Below are positions 1-11,275 of a stretch of 64,000 bases of DNA, piece by piece. Each line of letters starts with the position of its first letter. Position 1 is the first letter of the stretch. The notes under the pieces were generated by a model. It saw nothing but the letters and a program-made list of their open reading frames with translations, ran no database searches and was not told the DNA's origin. The translations under genes were made by a program, and so were the position numbers. The stretch spans positions 1,765,819 to 1,829,818 of the forward strand of contig NZ_CP072642.1 of NCBI RefSeq assembly GCF_018304765.1, in the 5' to 3' direction. Source of the DNA: Chloracidobacterium sp. N (lineage in GTDB: Bacteria > Acidobacteriota > Blastocatellia > Chloracidobacteriales > Chloracidobacteriaceae).

Positions 1-319
1 TTGAGCTGAATATATTTGCCAGAACCAGTGAACCTATTGGAAAATCTGCTGCGCTTTCCACCCGGAATTCTTTGAGAAGCCGGGTTGGTGGTGTCCCTTT
101 AGCTGTTTTTTCAAAGTGTCCACGAAGCGGCTTTGTAACTTTCTTGGGTCCCTTTGCTTCAACCAGTCCAACTTGGATGGCATCATAACCATCTTTGGCT
201 TTCGTTTTGTGCTGAGTTACAACACAGGGCCCAGCTTTTATAACTGTCACGGGAACCAGGAGACCATTCTCCTGAAAAATCTGCGTCATGCCGACTTTTA
301 CGCCCAAGATGCCACTCAT
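1..319 (-). CDS. rplC: 50S ribosomal protein L3, N-terminal part (cut by window edge)
   Basis: The minus-strand frame from the ATG at 317-319 stays open to base 1 and encodes 106 residues of the L3 N-terminus. It begins [15 protein letters not shown] and continues through the conserved [12 protein letters not shown] and GHFEK segments. L3 is an early-assembling 23S rRNA-binding protein of the large subunit. It starts 24 bp after the rpsJ stop, which is the standard S10-operon order. The 3' end lies outside the window. Confidence 0.96.
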   Translation of the reverse strand, partial: MSGILGVKVGMTQIFQENGLLVPVTVIKAGPCVVTQHKTKAKDGYDAIQVGLVEAKGPKKVTKPLRGHFEKTAKGTPPTRLLKEFRVESAADFPIGSLVLANIFSS

Positions 320-343
320 TGTACGGTCCTACTTTGAAAGAGA

Positions 344-667
344 CTATCTTTTTTCCTTGAAAAAGGTTTTTATCTGGACATCAACCCCAGCCGGTAAATC
401 CAGCTTCATGAGTGCATCTACTGTCTGGGGAGTGGACATCAAAATGTCAACCAGTCGTTTGTGGGTACGAATTTCAAACTGTTCCCGTGACTTCTTATCT
501 ACATGAGGTGAGCGAAGCACCGTAAAACGGCTTTTTGCTGTAGGCAGTGGGATCGGGCCAGCCACACGCGAACCCGTCCGGCGGGCAGTTTCGACAATTT
601 CCATTGCCGACTGGTCGAGGATTCGGTGGTCGTAGGCTTCCAGTCTGATACGTATCTTGTCGTTCAT
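344..667 (-). CDS. rpsJ: 30S ribosomal protein S10
   Basis: The 107-residue product carries the typical S10 sequence, including [14 protein letters not shown] near the N-terminus and GPIPLPT and [13 protein letters not shown] in the middle. S10 is a 30S head protein and, as NusE, part of antitermination complexes. I chose the ATG at 667 ([13 protein letters not shown]) over an in-frame upstream start at 685 because the extra six residues are not family-like. It lies 30 bp after tuf and 24 bp before rplC, so it is probably cotranscribed with both. Codon use here is ordinary and unlike that of tuf. Confidence 0.97.
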   Translation of the reverse strand: MNDKIRIRLEAYDHRILDQSAMEIVETARRTGSRVAGPIPLPTAKSRFTVLRSPHVDKKSREQFEIRTHKRLVDILMSTPQTVDALMKLDLPAGVDVQIKTFFKEKR

Positions 668-697
668 CTCATTTCTCCCTACCAAATAAGAGCCGGT

Positions 698-1885
<1,188 letters not shown>

Positions 1886-1921
1886 AACCACTCCTCAAAA
1901 AACCAGATTTTCTTTTGGCGC

Positions 1922-4036
1922 TCAGTTTGCGGCTGCCCCTTTTGCCTTTGCAATAATCTCTTCAGCCACAGACTTTGGAGCTTCCTCATAGGACTTGAAA
2001 TGCATGGTGTAGATGGCACGTCCCTGCGACATTGAGCGAAGGACGGTCGAGTAACCAAACATTTCCGAGAGCGGCACTGCCGCCGTGATAACACGTGACC
2101 CAGCCCGCTCGGAAAAACCTTCGATTCGTCCGCGACGCGAGCTTAGATCACCGGTAATCGCACCAAAGTATTCCTCTGGTGATTCAACCTCCACAGCCAT
2201 TACCGGCTCCAACAAAACAGGCTTGGCTTTTTTCGCAGCTTCCTGGAAGGCAATTGAACCCGCAATCTTGAAAGCCATTTCGTTTGAGTCAACTTCGTGG
2301 TAGCTGCCGAACACCAGCTCCACTTTGACATCAACAACTTCATAGCCAGCAAGAATGCCCCGCTCCATGGCTTCCTTGATGCCGGACTCGACCGCTGGAA
2401 TATACTCACGCGGTATTACGCCACCCACGATTTTGTTCTCAAAAACAAATCCGGCACCTGGATCGAGGGGATACAGCTTGATTTCAGCATGCCCGTACAT
2501 CCCGCGACCACCAGTCTGCCGCACATATTTCCCAATACCTTCTGCCGGCACCCGGATGGTCTCACGGTAGGCAACCTGGGGGCGCCCAACATTAGCATCA
2601 ACGTTGAACTCCCGCTTCAGGCGATCCACGATAATCTCAAGGTGCAACTCTCCCATCCCGGCAATAAGCGTCTGATTCGTTTCGGGGTCCGTTTTGACCC
2701 GGAAGGATGGGTCTTCCTGCGCCAACCGCCCAAGGGCCACACTCAGCTTGTCCTGATCCTGCCGCGTCTTCGGCTCGATGGCCACCTCGATGACCGGTGT
2801 GGGAAACTCCATTGACTCCAGAATAATAGGAGCTTTTTCATCGCAAATCGTGTCACCGGTAATCACATTTTTCAGCCCGGCCACGGCCACAATTTCACCG
2901 GCATAGGCTTCTTCCAGGTCTTCACGCTTGTTGGCATGCATCTGCATGACCCGCCCCACCCGTTCCTTGACTTCCTTGGTTGAATTGAGAACGTAGGAAC
3001 CGGATGCCAAAACGCCGGAATAAATGCGACAGAATGCAAGCTGACCGATATGCTTATCGGAGAGAATCTTGAAGACCAAAGCCGAAAACGGCTCATCGTC
3101 CGCTGCCCGGCGGGTAGCTTCCTCACCCGTACGCGGAAGCACGCCCTTTACCGCTGGAATGTCAACCGGTGAAGGCAGGTAATAGACCACCGCATCGAGC
3201 AACTGTTGAACGCCTTTGTTCTTGAAAGCCGAGCCACACAGAACGGGAACGATATTCATCGCCACCGTTTCACGTCGCAACACGGCACGCAGCTCAGATT
3301 CAGATATGTCGGCCCCCTCCAGGTACTTCTCGGCAATCTGGTCGTCAACGTCGGCAATCAGCTCAATCATCCTGTCACGAGCAGCTTTTGCCTCATCCAG
3401 AAGCGTCCCGGTTGGCTGTGAGAAAAGCATTTTCTGGCCGTTACTTTCTTCATCCCAGCGCACGGACTGCATGGTGATCAGATCGATAACCCCTTCAAAA
3501 GCGTCTTCCGCTCCGATGGGGTGAAAAATGGGAACCGGACGGGCATTGAGGCGGGTCCGAATGGAATCCACACTCTTGTAGAAGTCCGCGCCCGCACGAT
3601 CCATCTTGTTGATGAAGGCAATCCGGGGAACGCCGTACTTGTTTGCCTGCCGCCAGACAGTTTCAGACTGCGGCTGAACACCGGCGACGGCATCAAACAC
3701 CGCCACCGCACCATCCAGAACACGCAGGGATCGCTCAACCTCAATTGTAAAATCCACGTGTCCGGGAGTATCAATGATGTTGATGCGATACTGCTCACCT
3801 TCGGCAGCGCCACCGAGCCGCCAGAAACAAGTTGTTGCGGCGGAAGTAATCGTGATCCCGCGCTCCTGTTCCTGGACCATGTAGTCCATGGTTGCCGCCC
3901 CTTCGTGGACTTCGCCCAGCTTGTGGTTACGGCCCGTGTAGTACAAAATTCGCTCGGTCGTCGTTGTCTTGCCGGCATCAATGTGCGCCATGATGCCAAT
4001 GTTACGAAACTTGCTCAGCGGCGCCTTCCGTGGCAT
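1922..4036 (-). CDS. fusA: Elongation factor G
   Basis: The 704-residue translocation GTPase has all expected motifs: [12 protein letters not shown] (G1) near residue 17, the QEQERGITI switch, DTPGHVDF (G3), NKMD (G4), and the C-terminal domain with [10 protein letters not shown] and [14 protein letters not shown]. It drives tRNA and mRNA movement through the ribosome and acts with RRF in recycling. Length and full motif set argue for a canonical EF-G. It lies 24 bp after rpsG and 36 bp before tuf in the str operon. Confidence 0.98.
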   Translation of the reverse strand: MPRKAPLSKFRNIGIMAHIDAGKTTTTERILYYTGRNHKLGEVHEGAATMDYMVQEQERGITITSAATTCFWRLGGAAEGEQYRINIIDTPGHVDFTIEVERSLRVLDGAVAVFDAVAGVQPQSETVWRQANKYGVPRIAFINKMDRAGADFYKSVDSIRTRLNARPVPIFHPIGAEDAFEGVIDLITMQSVRWDEESNGQKMLFSQPTGTLLDEAKAARDRMIELIADVDDQIAEKYLEGADISESELRAVLRRETVAMNIVPVLCGSAFKNKGVQQLLDAVVYYLPSPVDIPAVKGVLPRTGEEATRRAADDEPFSALVFKILSDKHIGQLAFCRIYSGVLASGSYVLNSTKEVKERVGRVMQMHANKREDLEEAYAGEIVAVAGLKNVITGDTICDEKAPIILESMEFPTPVIEVAIEPKTRQDQDKLSVALGRLAQEDPSFRVKTDPETNQTLIAGMGELHLEIIVDRLKREFNVDANVGRPQVAYRETIRVPAEGIGKYVRQTGGRGMYGHAEIKLYPLDPGAGFVFENKIVGGVIPREYIPAVESGIKEAMERGILAGYEVVDVKVELVFGSYHEVDSNEMAFKIAGSIAFQEAAKKAKPVLLEPVMAVEVESPEEYFGAITGDLSSRRGRIEGFSERAGSRVITAAVPLSEMFGYSTVLRSMSQGRAIYTMHFKSYEEAPKSVAEEIIAKAKGAAAN

Positions 4037-4060
4037 AAGGTCCTCACCATCCCAGAAAAA

Positions 4061-4537
<477 letters not shown>

Positions 4538-4597
4538 TCACCCACTCCATCTCAGTGCGAGAGAAACTTTCCCGTCTCTCTGGAGACCTCTCTTTGG

Positions 4598-5017
4598 CTA
4601 TTTCTTCTTGACGGCAGCGCCTTTTGCCGGCGCGCCCTTGCCCGTGTCCTTGGGACGCTTCGCCCCGTACTTGGAGCGTCCCTGGCGGCGATTGGCAACG
4701 CCCACAGAATCCAGTGTCCCACGCACGACGTGGTAGCGCACACCGGGCAAATCTTTGACCCTTCCACCCCGAATCAACACAATCGAGTGTTCCTGGAGGT
4801 TGTGGCCAATACCAGGGATGTACGTCGTCACCTCGATGCCGTTGACCAACCGCACACGCGCCACCTTGCGCAGCGCCGAGTTGGGCTTCTTGGGTGTCTG
4901 CGTGTACACCCGGGTGCAGACGCCCCGCTTCTGCGGACATCCCTGCAGAGCAGGGCTGCTCGTCTTATATTTGACCTTCTCCCGTCCTTTCCGAACGAGT
5001 TGATTGATCGTTGGCAC
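4598..5017 (-). CDS. rpsL: 30S ribosomal protein S12
   Basis: The 139-residue decoding-centre protein begins [14 protein letters not shown]. It has the [18 protein letters not shown] segment, with the lysine that corresponds to the streptomycin-sensitive form, and the loop [13 protein letters not shown], whose Asp is the RimO methylthiolation target. A rimO gene lies in this same window at 60260. This is the first gene of the str operon, preceded by a promoter at about 5141-5170 and a leader of roughly 115 nt. The C-terminal tail is Lys/Ala-rich. Confidence 0.97.
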   Translation of the reverse strand: MPTINQLVRKGREKVKYKTSSPALQGCPQKRGVCTRVYTQTPKKPNSALRKVARVRLVNGIEVTTYIPGIGHNLQEHSIVLIRGGRVKDLPGVRYHVVRGTLDSVGVANRRQGRSKYGAKRPKDTGKGAPAKGAAVKKK

Positions 5018-5140
5018 ACCAACCTCCGAAAAAACCCAACGCTGAGCAGAAAATCGTCATTTCGCAGCGACTTGCCACTCCCAAACGGCTGGCCGTCACC
5101 TTGCGAGTGACCCAACGGTTTTCCGAGTGACGAAACGTCT

Positions 5141-5170
5141 ATGCTAGATGTTTCCCGGAAGAGCTGTCAA
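5141..5170 (-). promoter_or_regulatory. Sigma-70 type promoter of the str operon
   Basis: On the minus strand a perfect -35 hexamer TTGACA (5170-5165) is followed after 18 bp by TAGCAT (5146-5141), which matches the -10 consensus at four of six positions. It is upstream of rpsL and correctly oriented, with an implied leader of about 115 nt. No other strong match was seen nearer rpsL. Confidence 0.6.
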
Positions 5171-5307
5171 GCCCCAATCTACTTGAGGACTTCGTGACGT
5201 CGAAAATTTTGGCTTCCAAACCATCCAGCGCCGTTGTCCGGTCGGCACGGCCTGCCCTTCGCGCCCCGGCAGGCACCGGGCAGACTGATGCTGCCCTGGT
5301 TCGCAGG

Positions 5308-5335
5308 CATTCCCAGACAGACATTCCCAGACAGA
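5308..5335. repeat. Tandem 14-bp direct repeat, two exact copies
   Basis: The unit CATTCCCAGACAGA occurs at 5308-5321 and again immediately at 5322-5335. It lies in the rpsL/ABC-ATPase intergenic region. It may be slippage-derived or a paired protein-binding site; the sequence alone does not decide. Confidence 0.85.
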
Positions 5336-5431
5336 AAAGAGCACTTCGCAATAGTGAGACAACAAAACGGCGTATGATGTCAGTTTTAATGGAAGCAGAG
5401 CGTACTGAGTCAAGTGGCGTGACGGCTGAAC

Positions 5432-5472
5432 CTTTGCACGAACGTGGTCAAGCGGCTTCGTGCAAAGTTTTT
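5432..5472 (+). terminator. Orphan rho-independent terminator-like hairpin
   Basis: An 11-bp perfect stem (CTTTGCACGAA at 5432-5442 and its complement at 5457-5467) encloses a 14-nt loop and is followed directly by TTTTT. It reads rightwards, although no rightward gene precedes it. It lies about 130 bp before the ABC ATPase start, so it could end a small RNA or act as an attenuator for that gene. Confidence 0.6.
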
Positions 5473-5603
5473 GGAACGGTGCGTTCTGCTTCTGTTTCGT
5501 CGTAACGACCTTTACCTGCTGCTCGTTTCTGCCTACGATTGGTCGCCGGTTCTTCAGTGTAACGGCCACAGTTAAGCCACTTACGCTACTTTTGTGTCCT
5601 GCG

Positions 5604-6716
5604 ATGTTGCCTGCCGTCGAGGCTTTTGCGCTTACCAAGCGTTATGGCGCACACCTGGCGCTCGCGGAGGTCTCGCTGCGGGTCGAAGCCGGTGAGTTTC
5701 TGACCCTTCTCGGTCCTTCGGGATGTGGCAAGACGACCCTGCTGCGGCTGATTGCCGGACTGACAGCACCTGATGCCGGGCAGATTTATCTGGCTGGACA
5801 GGAAGTCACCCACCTGCCGGCATACCGCCGTCCCGTCCACACGGTGTTTCAGAGCTACGCCCTGTTCCCGCACCTGAATGCGTATGACAACATCGCGTTC
5901 GGACTTGCCCGCAAAGGCCATACACCGCCAGCCATCCGGCAGCGCGTCGAAGCCTTGCTGGCACTTGTCGGATTGGAAGGCATTGCCTATCGCTACCCCC
6001 ATGAACTTTCCGGCGGTCAGCAACAACGTGTCGCTCTGGCGCGGGCACTGGCCTGTGAACCGCCGGTGCTCCTGCTCGATGAACCCCTGGCAGCCCTTGA
6101 TCCACACCTGCGCCGCCACATGCAGCGCGAGCTGAAAGCCCTCCAGCACCAGCTTGGCACCACCTTCGTCCTGGTCACTCACGACCAGACGGAAGCCCTG
6201 ATGCTCTCGGACCGGATTGCCGTCCTGCGTCGCGGACGAATCCTTCAAACCGGAACACCCCAGACGCTCCACGACGAACCCGAAACGGCCTTCGTTGCTT
6301 CGTTTATCGGCAACTGCAACCTGCTCCACGGACGCTTGCACAGCCTCCAGCCTCCAGAAGCTGGCGTCATCATTGGCGGTGCCATCGTCACCGCCCGGTG
6401 CCGCCACAGGGACGTAAAGCCCGGACAGCCCATCACCCTGGCTGTACGCCCGCAGTCGCTCCGGCTTGAACGGGCCAGTGCAGACCAACCCCTTCCGCCG
6501 GGTCAGCTCACCGGAGTTGTGACCGAACGGCTGTACATCGGGGCCGAAACCCACTGGACGGTCTGCCTTCCAGACGGCCAAACCCTCGTCGCCGCCCTTC
6601 GCCCGGAAACGCCTCCAACCTGGGAGGTGGGTTCAAAGGTTCACGTCAGATGGCAGACCTCCCAGGCCGTTGTCGTCAAGCCGGACGATGAAGCCAACGA
6701 CGCATCCCCGGTGTAG
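5604..6716 (+). CDS. ABC transporter ATP-binding protein, PotA/CysA-like with TOBE domain
   Basis: The 370-residue ATPase shows Walker A (GPSGCGKTT, near residue 37), Q-loop (VFQSYALFPH), signature LSGGQQQRVALARAL, Walker B LLLDEPLAALD and the H-loop THDQTEA. A C-terminal TOBE-like region follows from about residue 240. This layout matches importers for polyamines, iron, sulfate or similar solutes. No permease or binding-protein gene is adjacent, so the substrate cannot be named. The start MLPAVEAFALTKRYG at 5604 fits the family; the frame is open further upstream but with unlikely sequence. It converges on the ADP-ribosylglycohydrolase-like gene, 20 bp away. Confidence 0.88.
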   Translation: MLPAVEAFALTKRYGAHLALAEVSLRVEAGEFLTLLGPSGCGKTTLLRLIAGLTAPDAGQIYLAGQEVTHLPAYRRPVHTVFQSYALFPHLNAYDNIAFGLARKGHTPPAIRQRVEALLALVGLEGIAYRYPHELSGGQQQRVALARALACEPPVLLLDEPLAALDPHLRRHMQRELKALQHQLGTTFVLVTHDQTEALMLSDRIAVLRRGRILQTGTPQTLHDEPETAFVASFIGNCNLLHGRLHSLQPPEAGVIIGGAIVTARCRHRDVKPGQPITLAVRPQSLRLERASADQPLPPGQLTGVVTERLYIGAETHWTVCLPDGQTLVAALRPETPPTWEVGSKVHVRWQTSQAVVVKPDDEANDASPV

Positions 6717-6736
6717 TTCCCCATTGTGCCGGTACA

Positions 6737-7645
6737 TCACACGTGAACCGCCTGCGTGGCCAGCTCGAACAACCGCGCCCCAAGCACTTCAAGGCGGGCA
6801 TGCCCTTCCAGGTGGTACACCCACTGCTGTGGCAACGCCAGACGGGTCAGTTTGGCTCCCAGCAACGCCCCCGCCACCGCCGCGTTGGTATCCGTCGCGC
6901 CGCCCAGTGAGACGACTTGTACCAAACCATCCTCAAAATTCGTGGCCGTTTTCAGCGCCCACAAGCCAACCCCCAGCGCCCCCAGGGCGCTGCCGGAAAC
7001 ATCCAGTTGTGCCGGGTCAGGAGACGACACCACGGCCTGCCGCACCTCCGGCAGCCCGTCACCTGGCAAACAGGCTTCAGGTGTGAAGGGTTTACCCTGG
7101 ACAAGCTGCACCACAACCTCCCCCAGCACGAGTGCGGACTGCACAGCCAGAGCGTCCCAGTGGGTCAGACGCGCCATGGCAACCATGTCCGCCTGGCGGC
7201 GGGCGGCATCCATCACCCGGTACAAAGCCACCGGAAGACAGCGCGTCAGATGCCCGCCATCCGGCGGACTGAACTCAGGATCAAAGGACGCCCCTTCAGA
7301 GGCTTCAGCCGGGCTTTCCCCGGCCTGAAAACGGCCCAGAACATGGCGTACCAGCGGCGTCATGTCCTTCGGATGGCTCCGAAACCAACCTTTCAACCGC
7401 CGGACAAGATCAGCCTCGTCCAGCGCCCGCTGCGTACAGATACTTTCCAGCGTCAGCAGCAGAAGCTGCCCTTCATCCGCCAGTTCACCGGGCGCTGACC
7501 GGACAGATGGCACGGGTTGGAATTCACGGAGCGACTCGAAACGGCCATACTCGCCAATGTCGTTGGCACTGAGACCTTTGAAGGGAAAGCCCAGCGCATC
7601 CCCAATCGCGGCCCCCAGCAGGCAGCCCTGAAAGTTTTCCTTCAT
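6737..7645 (-). CDS. ADP-ribosylglycohydrolase (DraG/ARH) family protein with altered metal site
   Basis: The 302-residue all-helical protein begins with the family motif GAAIGDALG (residues 11-19) and ends with a GGxTDTNAAVAGALLGA helix (from 248). Active members hydrolyse ADP-ribose from arginine or serine, or release it from dinitrogenase reductase, using two Mg ions. The usual TDD(T/G) metal motif reads ADEG here (56-59), and the usual GGDTDT reads GGATDT (248-253), so two or three ligands are changed. It may have weakened or different chemistry, or be a binding protein. It is monocistronic in appearance and convergent with the ABC ATPase gene. Confidence 0.8.
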   Translation of the reverse strand: MKENFQGCLLGAAIGDALGFPFKGLSANDIGEYGRFESLREFQPVPSVRSAPGELADEGQLLLLTLESICTQRALDEADLVRRLKGWFRSHPKDMTPLVRHVLGRFQAGESPAEASEGASFDPEFSPPDGGHLTRCLPVALYRVMDAARRQADMVAMARLTHWDALAVQSALVLGEVVVQLVQGKPFTPEACLPGDGLPEVRQAVVSSPDPAQLDVSGSALGALGVGLWALKTATNFEDGLVQVVSLGGATDTNAAVAGALLGAKLTRLALPQQWVYHLEGHARLEVLGARLFELATQAVHV

Positions 7646-7792
7646 AACGGATTCACGCGGTCTTCAAATTCAGGCAGTTTTGTCGGCGGCACCAAAGCCG
7701 GACGAATTGAGCGCCGCCGGGCCGACACGTAACATGGCATTGGGTTGAACTTCGCTGGCACCTCCGCCTGGCCCTACCGGCGGCTTCAAATC

Positions 7793-8617
7793 ATGTCCAC
7801 ACTGCTGCTTATCGCCGTTGCATGTTATGCGTTTGGCGCCGGTCATGCCATCTTCACGGTGTGGCGGACACCCCATCCACGCTGGTTCTGGATTGCACTG
7901 TGGCTGATGGCGGCGGGTTTTGCGACGCACACCTCGTCCATCGTCGTTCGCGGCTGGGAGGTCGCCCGGTGTCCCCTGCTGAGTTATCAGGAAGTCTGTT
8001 CCTTTCTGGGATGGTCCATTGCCGCATACTTTCTGGGCGCCTATCTGTGGTATCGCTCGAAATCGTTTGCGGCCTTCGCCATGCCGATGGTCTTTCTCTT
8101 TGCCCTGGCGGCCTGGCTTCTGCCCGCGCCAAGTGACACCGCCGCCGTTCTGAAATTTTATGGGCAGACGGCTTCCCTTCTGACCCTCCATGCCGTGCTG
8201 TTTGTCTTTGCCTACGCCGCCTTTGCCATTCTGTTCGTTGCCGCCATCCTGTACATCGTGCAGGAACGGCAGCTCAAGCAAAAACAGTTCGGCCCGCTCT
8301 GGTCCCGGCTTCCCTCACTGGACACCTGCGATGACGTGAGCGGCAAGGCGCTCCTCATCGGTTTTGTGCTTCTGACCCTGGGCATTCTGACAGGGATTGT
8401 CGGCTCACGCCGGCTCAACGGGGTGTACTGGCATGGCGATCCGCTGGAGTTTCTGTCTCTGGCCACTTGGCTAATCTACTTTTGTGTGGTTCATTACCGT
8501 CTGACGGCCGGCTGGCGCGGCCGGCGGGCCGCCTGGTTGGGCATCGTCGGCTTCGCCATGGTCATCGTGAGTCTGGTCGGCATCGGCTGGTTCAACGGTT
8601 TTCACAGTATCGGTTAG
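7793..8617 (+). CDS. CcsA/HemX-like integral membrane protein
   Basis: The 274-residue protein has about eight hydrophobic segments and the ccsA-family region containing GVYWHGDPLEFLSLATW, a variant of the WGxxWxWD-type haem-handling motif. CcsA proteins export haem for cytochrome c maturation. HemX members lie beside hemA and influence glutamyl-tRNA reductase level. Adjacency to hemA (102 bp downstream) and the short size favour the HemX-like assignment. I chose the ATG at 7793 (MSTLLLIAVACYAFG) because it begins directly at the first membrane segment. Confidence 0.8.
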   Translation: MSTLLLIAVACYAFGAGHAIFTVWRTPHPRWFWIALWLMAAGFATHTSSIVVRGWEVARCPLLSYQEVCSFLGWSIAAYFLGAYLWYRSKSFAAFAMPMVFLFALAAWLLPAPSDTAAVLKFYGQTASLLTLHAVLFVFAYAAFAILFVAAILYIVQERQLKQKQFGPLWSRLPSLDTCDDVSGKALLIGFVLLTLGILTGIVGSRRLNGVYWHGDPLEFLSLATWLIYFCVVHYRLTAGWRGRRAAWLGIVGFAMVIVSLVGIGWFNGFHSIG

Positions 8618-8719
8618 CCCCCTCTGCCGACTTTTTGCCAACCGGACTGGTTTTCCTTGATGCGGCTTGGCAAGTTTACGTCACCCCTGCCCCCGGTTTC
8701 CCAGACAGGTGTTCAGCTC

Positions 8720-10069
8720 ATGAACGTGCTTCTCGTCGGCATCAACCACACCACGGCTCCAGTCGGCGTGCGCGAGCGTCTGGCTTTTTCTGAAGCCGGG
8801 CTGCCAGTCGCGCTCCAACGGCTGCTGGTCGGCGGCAGTGTCAGTGAAGCTGTCATTGTCTCAACCTGCAACCGGGTCGAAGTCATCGTTGTTCCCAGCC
8901 TGCCGACGGCCGAAGCCGTCGAGGCGGTCACGACCTTCCTCTGTGACTATCACGATGTCCCGGCGGGACAGGTCCGCCCCTACCTGTACGTTCACCAATC
9001 CAGCGCAGCGGTGCGGCACGTCCTGCGGGTGGCCGCCAGCCTCGACTCGATGATTGTCGGCGAAAGCCAGATTCTGGGACAGATCAAACGGGCTTACGCC
9101 TTGGCAGCGGCTGCCAACACCGTGGGTCGCCACCTGCACCGTCTGTTTGAGCGGGCTTTTGCGGTCGCCAAGCGTGTTCGGACGGAAACCGGCATCGGCG
9201 CTCATGCCGTTTCACTTGGCTCAGTCTCAGTGGAGTTGGCCCACAAGGTTTTTGACCACCTGACCGACAAGGTGCTGCTGCTCATCGGCGCCGGAGAAAT
9301 GGCTGAACTGGCCGCCAAGTGCTTCTTTGAGTCCGGTGTGACCTCGCTTTTCGTTGCCAACCGCACGCTGGCCCACGCGCAGCATCTCGCCGATTGTTTC
9401 CATGGCGGCGGCCGCGCCCTTGGGCTGGATGAACTCCCGGCGCGGCTCCACGAGGCCGATGTCGTTGTGGCCTCCACCGGGGCCACCACCTATCACATCA
9501 CTCCGGCCATGGTTCGCGCGGCGCTGGACCGCCGGCGCTACCGGCCGCTGCTGCTTTTCGACCTTTCCGTACCACGGACGATTGCCCCCGACGTGGCCGT
9601 CCTCGACAACGCTTTTGTCTTTGACCTCGACGACCTCCAGCGCGTCATTGCCGCCAACCAACGGGAACGCCGCCGGGAAGCCGAACGCGCCGAAGCCATT
9701 GTCGAAGCCGAAACCGTTGCCTTCATGACCGAGGCCGACCGGCGCGACATCGGCCCCACTGTGGCCGCGCTCAGGGAACGCCTGACCGACATCTGCGCTG
9801 CCGAGTTTGAACGGCACCGGAAACGCCTTGGCCCGCTGACCCCGGAACAGGAAGCCGCCATGCGTCAGTTTCTGCTGGAAGGCATCGTCAACAAGACGCT
9901 CCATCCGCTCATCCTGGGGCTGCGGGAAGCCGCCCGGCAGGGTTCCGAACTCGTTGACCTCCGGCGCGCTTTTGCCCTGGATAGCGTCTCCACGAAAACA
10001 GATGCCGTTCAGGACAGCGACGCGGTCAGCACCCACGAGGAACCGGCCAACCAACGCCTCTACCGATGA
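8720..10069 (+). CDS. hemA: Glutamyl-tRNA reductase
   Basis: The 449-residue enzyme reduces Glu-tRNA to glutamate-1-semialdehyde, the first committed step of C5-pathway tetrapyrrole synthesis. It therefore supplies both haem and bacteriochlorophyll. The N-terminus MNVLLVGINHTTAPVGVRERL, the catalytic STCNRVEV, the GESQILGQIK segment and the NADPH fold around LLIGAGEMAELAAK are all present. I chose the ATG at 8720 because earlier in-frame starts add a non-conserved leader. It follows the hemX-like gene and overlaps the next gene by the 4-bp ATGA, indicating translational coupling. Confidence 0.96.
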   Translation: MNVLLVGINHTTAPVGVRERLAFSEAGLPVALQRLLVGGSVSEAVIVSTCNRVEVIVVPSLPTAEAVEAVTTFLCDYHDVPAGQVRPYLYVHQSSAAVRHVLRVAASLDSMIVGESQILGQIKRAYALAAAANTVGRHLHRLFERAFAVAKRVRTETGIGAHAVSLGSVSVELAHKVFDHLTDKVLLLIGAGEMAELAAKCFFESGVTSLFVANRTLAHAQHLADCFHGGGRALGLDELPARLHEADVVVASTGATTYHITPAMVRAALDRRRYRPLLLFDLSVPRTIAPDVAVLDNAFVFDLDDLQRVIAANQRERRREAERAEAIVEAETVAFMTEADRRDIGPTVAALRERLTDICAAEFERHRKRLGPLTPEQEAAMRQFLLEGIVNKTLHPLILGLREAARQGSELVDLRRAFALDSVSTKTDAVQDSDAVSTHEEPANQRLYR

Positions 10070-11274
10070 CCTCGACTTCCTTCTGGCAGGCCACGGCCGG
10101 ACGCCCTTCAGCCCCGACCCCAACAGTCAACGACGTTGACTGCCTCATCATCGGCGGCGGGATTGCCGGCGCTTCGGCGGCCTATGCCCTGGCGCAGGCC
10201 AGACCGGACTGGAAACTGGCGGTCGTTGACCGACGCCAAATCGCCGGCGGCGCAACCGGCCGCAATGCCGGTTTTCTGCTTGCCGGAACGGCCGACTACT
10301 ACGCTGTCGCCGTCGCCAGATACGGCCGCGAAACGGCACGCGCGGTCTTTGCCACGACGGTGGCCAGCCATCACCACATTCGGACGTTTCTGGCTCACCG
10401 TCCTGACGTGGAGTGTGACTACATCCCCTGCGGCAGCCTGACGCTTGCCGGAACGGCCGAAGAGGCCGAGGTTCTCGCGCACTCGGCCGAACTGCTGCGC
10501 GAAGATGGCTTCGATGTGGACTTTGTTCCCCACGACCCACTCCAGCGCGGCTTCTGCGCCGCCATCCGCAACCGGCACGATGCCGGTATCCATCCGGTCA
10601 AACTCGTCCACGCCCTGCTTGCTGCCTCTGGCGCGGCCATTGTTGAAAACTGGCCCGTAGCCACGTTGGAGAGCACTCCGGCGGGTGTCGTCGTGCAGGG
10701 TGAACGCGGACAACTGCGCGCCGGGCGGGTCCTTCTGACGCCAAATGGTGAAGCGGCCAACCTCCACGCCTACTTTGCCGACAAGGTGTTTCCCAAACGC
10801 GGACAGATTTTCGTCACCGCCCCCTATCCCAGCCGACTGCTCTCCGAAGTCGTCTATGCCAACGACGGCTACGAATACTTTCGGCAACTGCCCGACGGAC
10901 GTTTTCTGTTCGGCGGCGGCCGGCGCGCCTTTGCCGCCACCGAAACGGGGACGGATGAAACGCCGACGGCAGATGTCCAGAACTTTCTGGAACGCTTCAG
11001 GGACCGTCACTTTCCCGAACTGATTGACCTGCCCATCACGCACCGCTGGGCAGGGACGATGGGCTTCACGCCGGATGGACTTCCCCTGTTGGGGACGCTG
11101 CCCGGTCAACCGGAGATTGCCTTCTCCATTGCCTGCCACGGCCACGGCATGGGCTTCAGTCTGGAGGTCGGTCGGCTGGCGGCTGAACTCGTCATCACCG
11201 GCAAGCCGCCGGCGCTGTTCGATGTGGCACGGCTGGAACGAAGTCCGGCCTCACGCCCGGCGGCGCACGTATGA
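10066..11274 (+). CDS. FAD-dependent oxidoreductase, DAO (glycine/D-amino acid oxidase) family
   Basis: The 402-residue protein has a Rossmann FAD site near residue 25 (DCLIIGGGIAGASAAYAL) and the C-terminal DAO-family region with GTMGFTPDGLPLLG and HGHGMGFSLEVGRLAAEL. Members oxidise amino acids or related amines. The substrate is not predictable from sequence. Its ATG overlaps the hemA stop by 4 bp, so it is translated with hemA. A link to tetrapyrrole metabolism is possible but unproven. It converges on mqnA, with the two stops 1 bp apart. Confidence 0.85.
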   Translation: MTSTSFWQATAGRPSAPTPTVNDVDCLIIGGGIAGASAAYALAQARPDWKLAVVDRRQIAGGATGRNAGFLLAGTADYYAVAVARYGRETARAVFATTVASHHHIRTFLAHRPDVECDYIPCGSLTLAGTAEEAEVLAHSAELLREDGFDVDFVPHDPLQRGFCAAIRNRHDAGIHPVKLVHALLAASGAAIVENWPVATLESTPAGVVVQGERGQLRAGRVLLTPNGEAANLHAYFADKVFPKRGQIFVTAPYPSRLLSEVVYANDGYEYFRQLPDGRFLFGGGRRAFAATETGTDETPTADVQNFLERFRDRHFPELIDLPITHRWAGTMGFTPDGLPLLGTLPGQPEIAFSIACHGHGMGFSLEVGRLAAELVITGKPPALFDVARLERSPASRPAAHV

Positions 11275-11275
11275 G

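Larger units (their letters stand above)
5018..5603. other. Divergent intergenic region between rpsL and the ABC ATPase gene
   Basis: These 586 bp hold the str promoter (5141-5170), a tandem 14-bp repeat (5308-5335) and an orphan terminator-like hairpin reading rightwards (5432-5472). A hexamer TATGAT at 5373-5378 could be a rightward -10 element, but it has no convincing -35. Short reading frames on both strands have no recognisable protein character. Confidence 0.6.

Noticed and set aside
5144-5638. Minus-strand frame of 164 codons upstream of rpsL
   Set aside because: It covers the str promoter and the orphan hairpin, has no plausible ribosome site or domain, and overlaps the divergent ATPase gene start.
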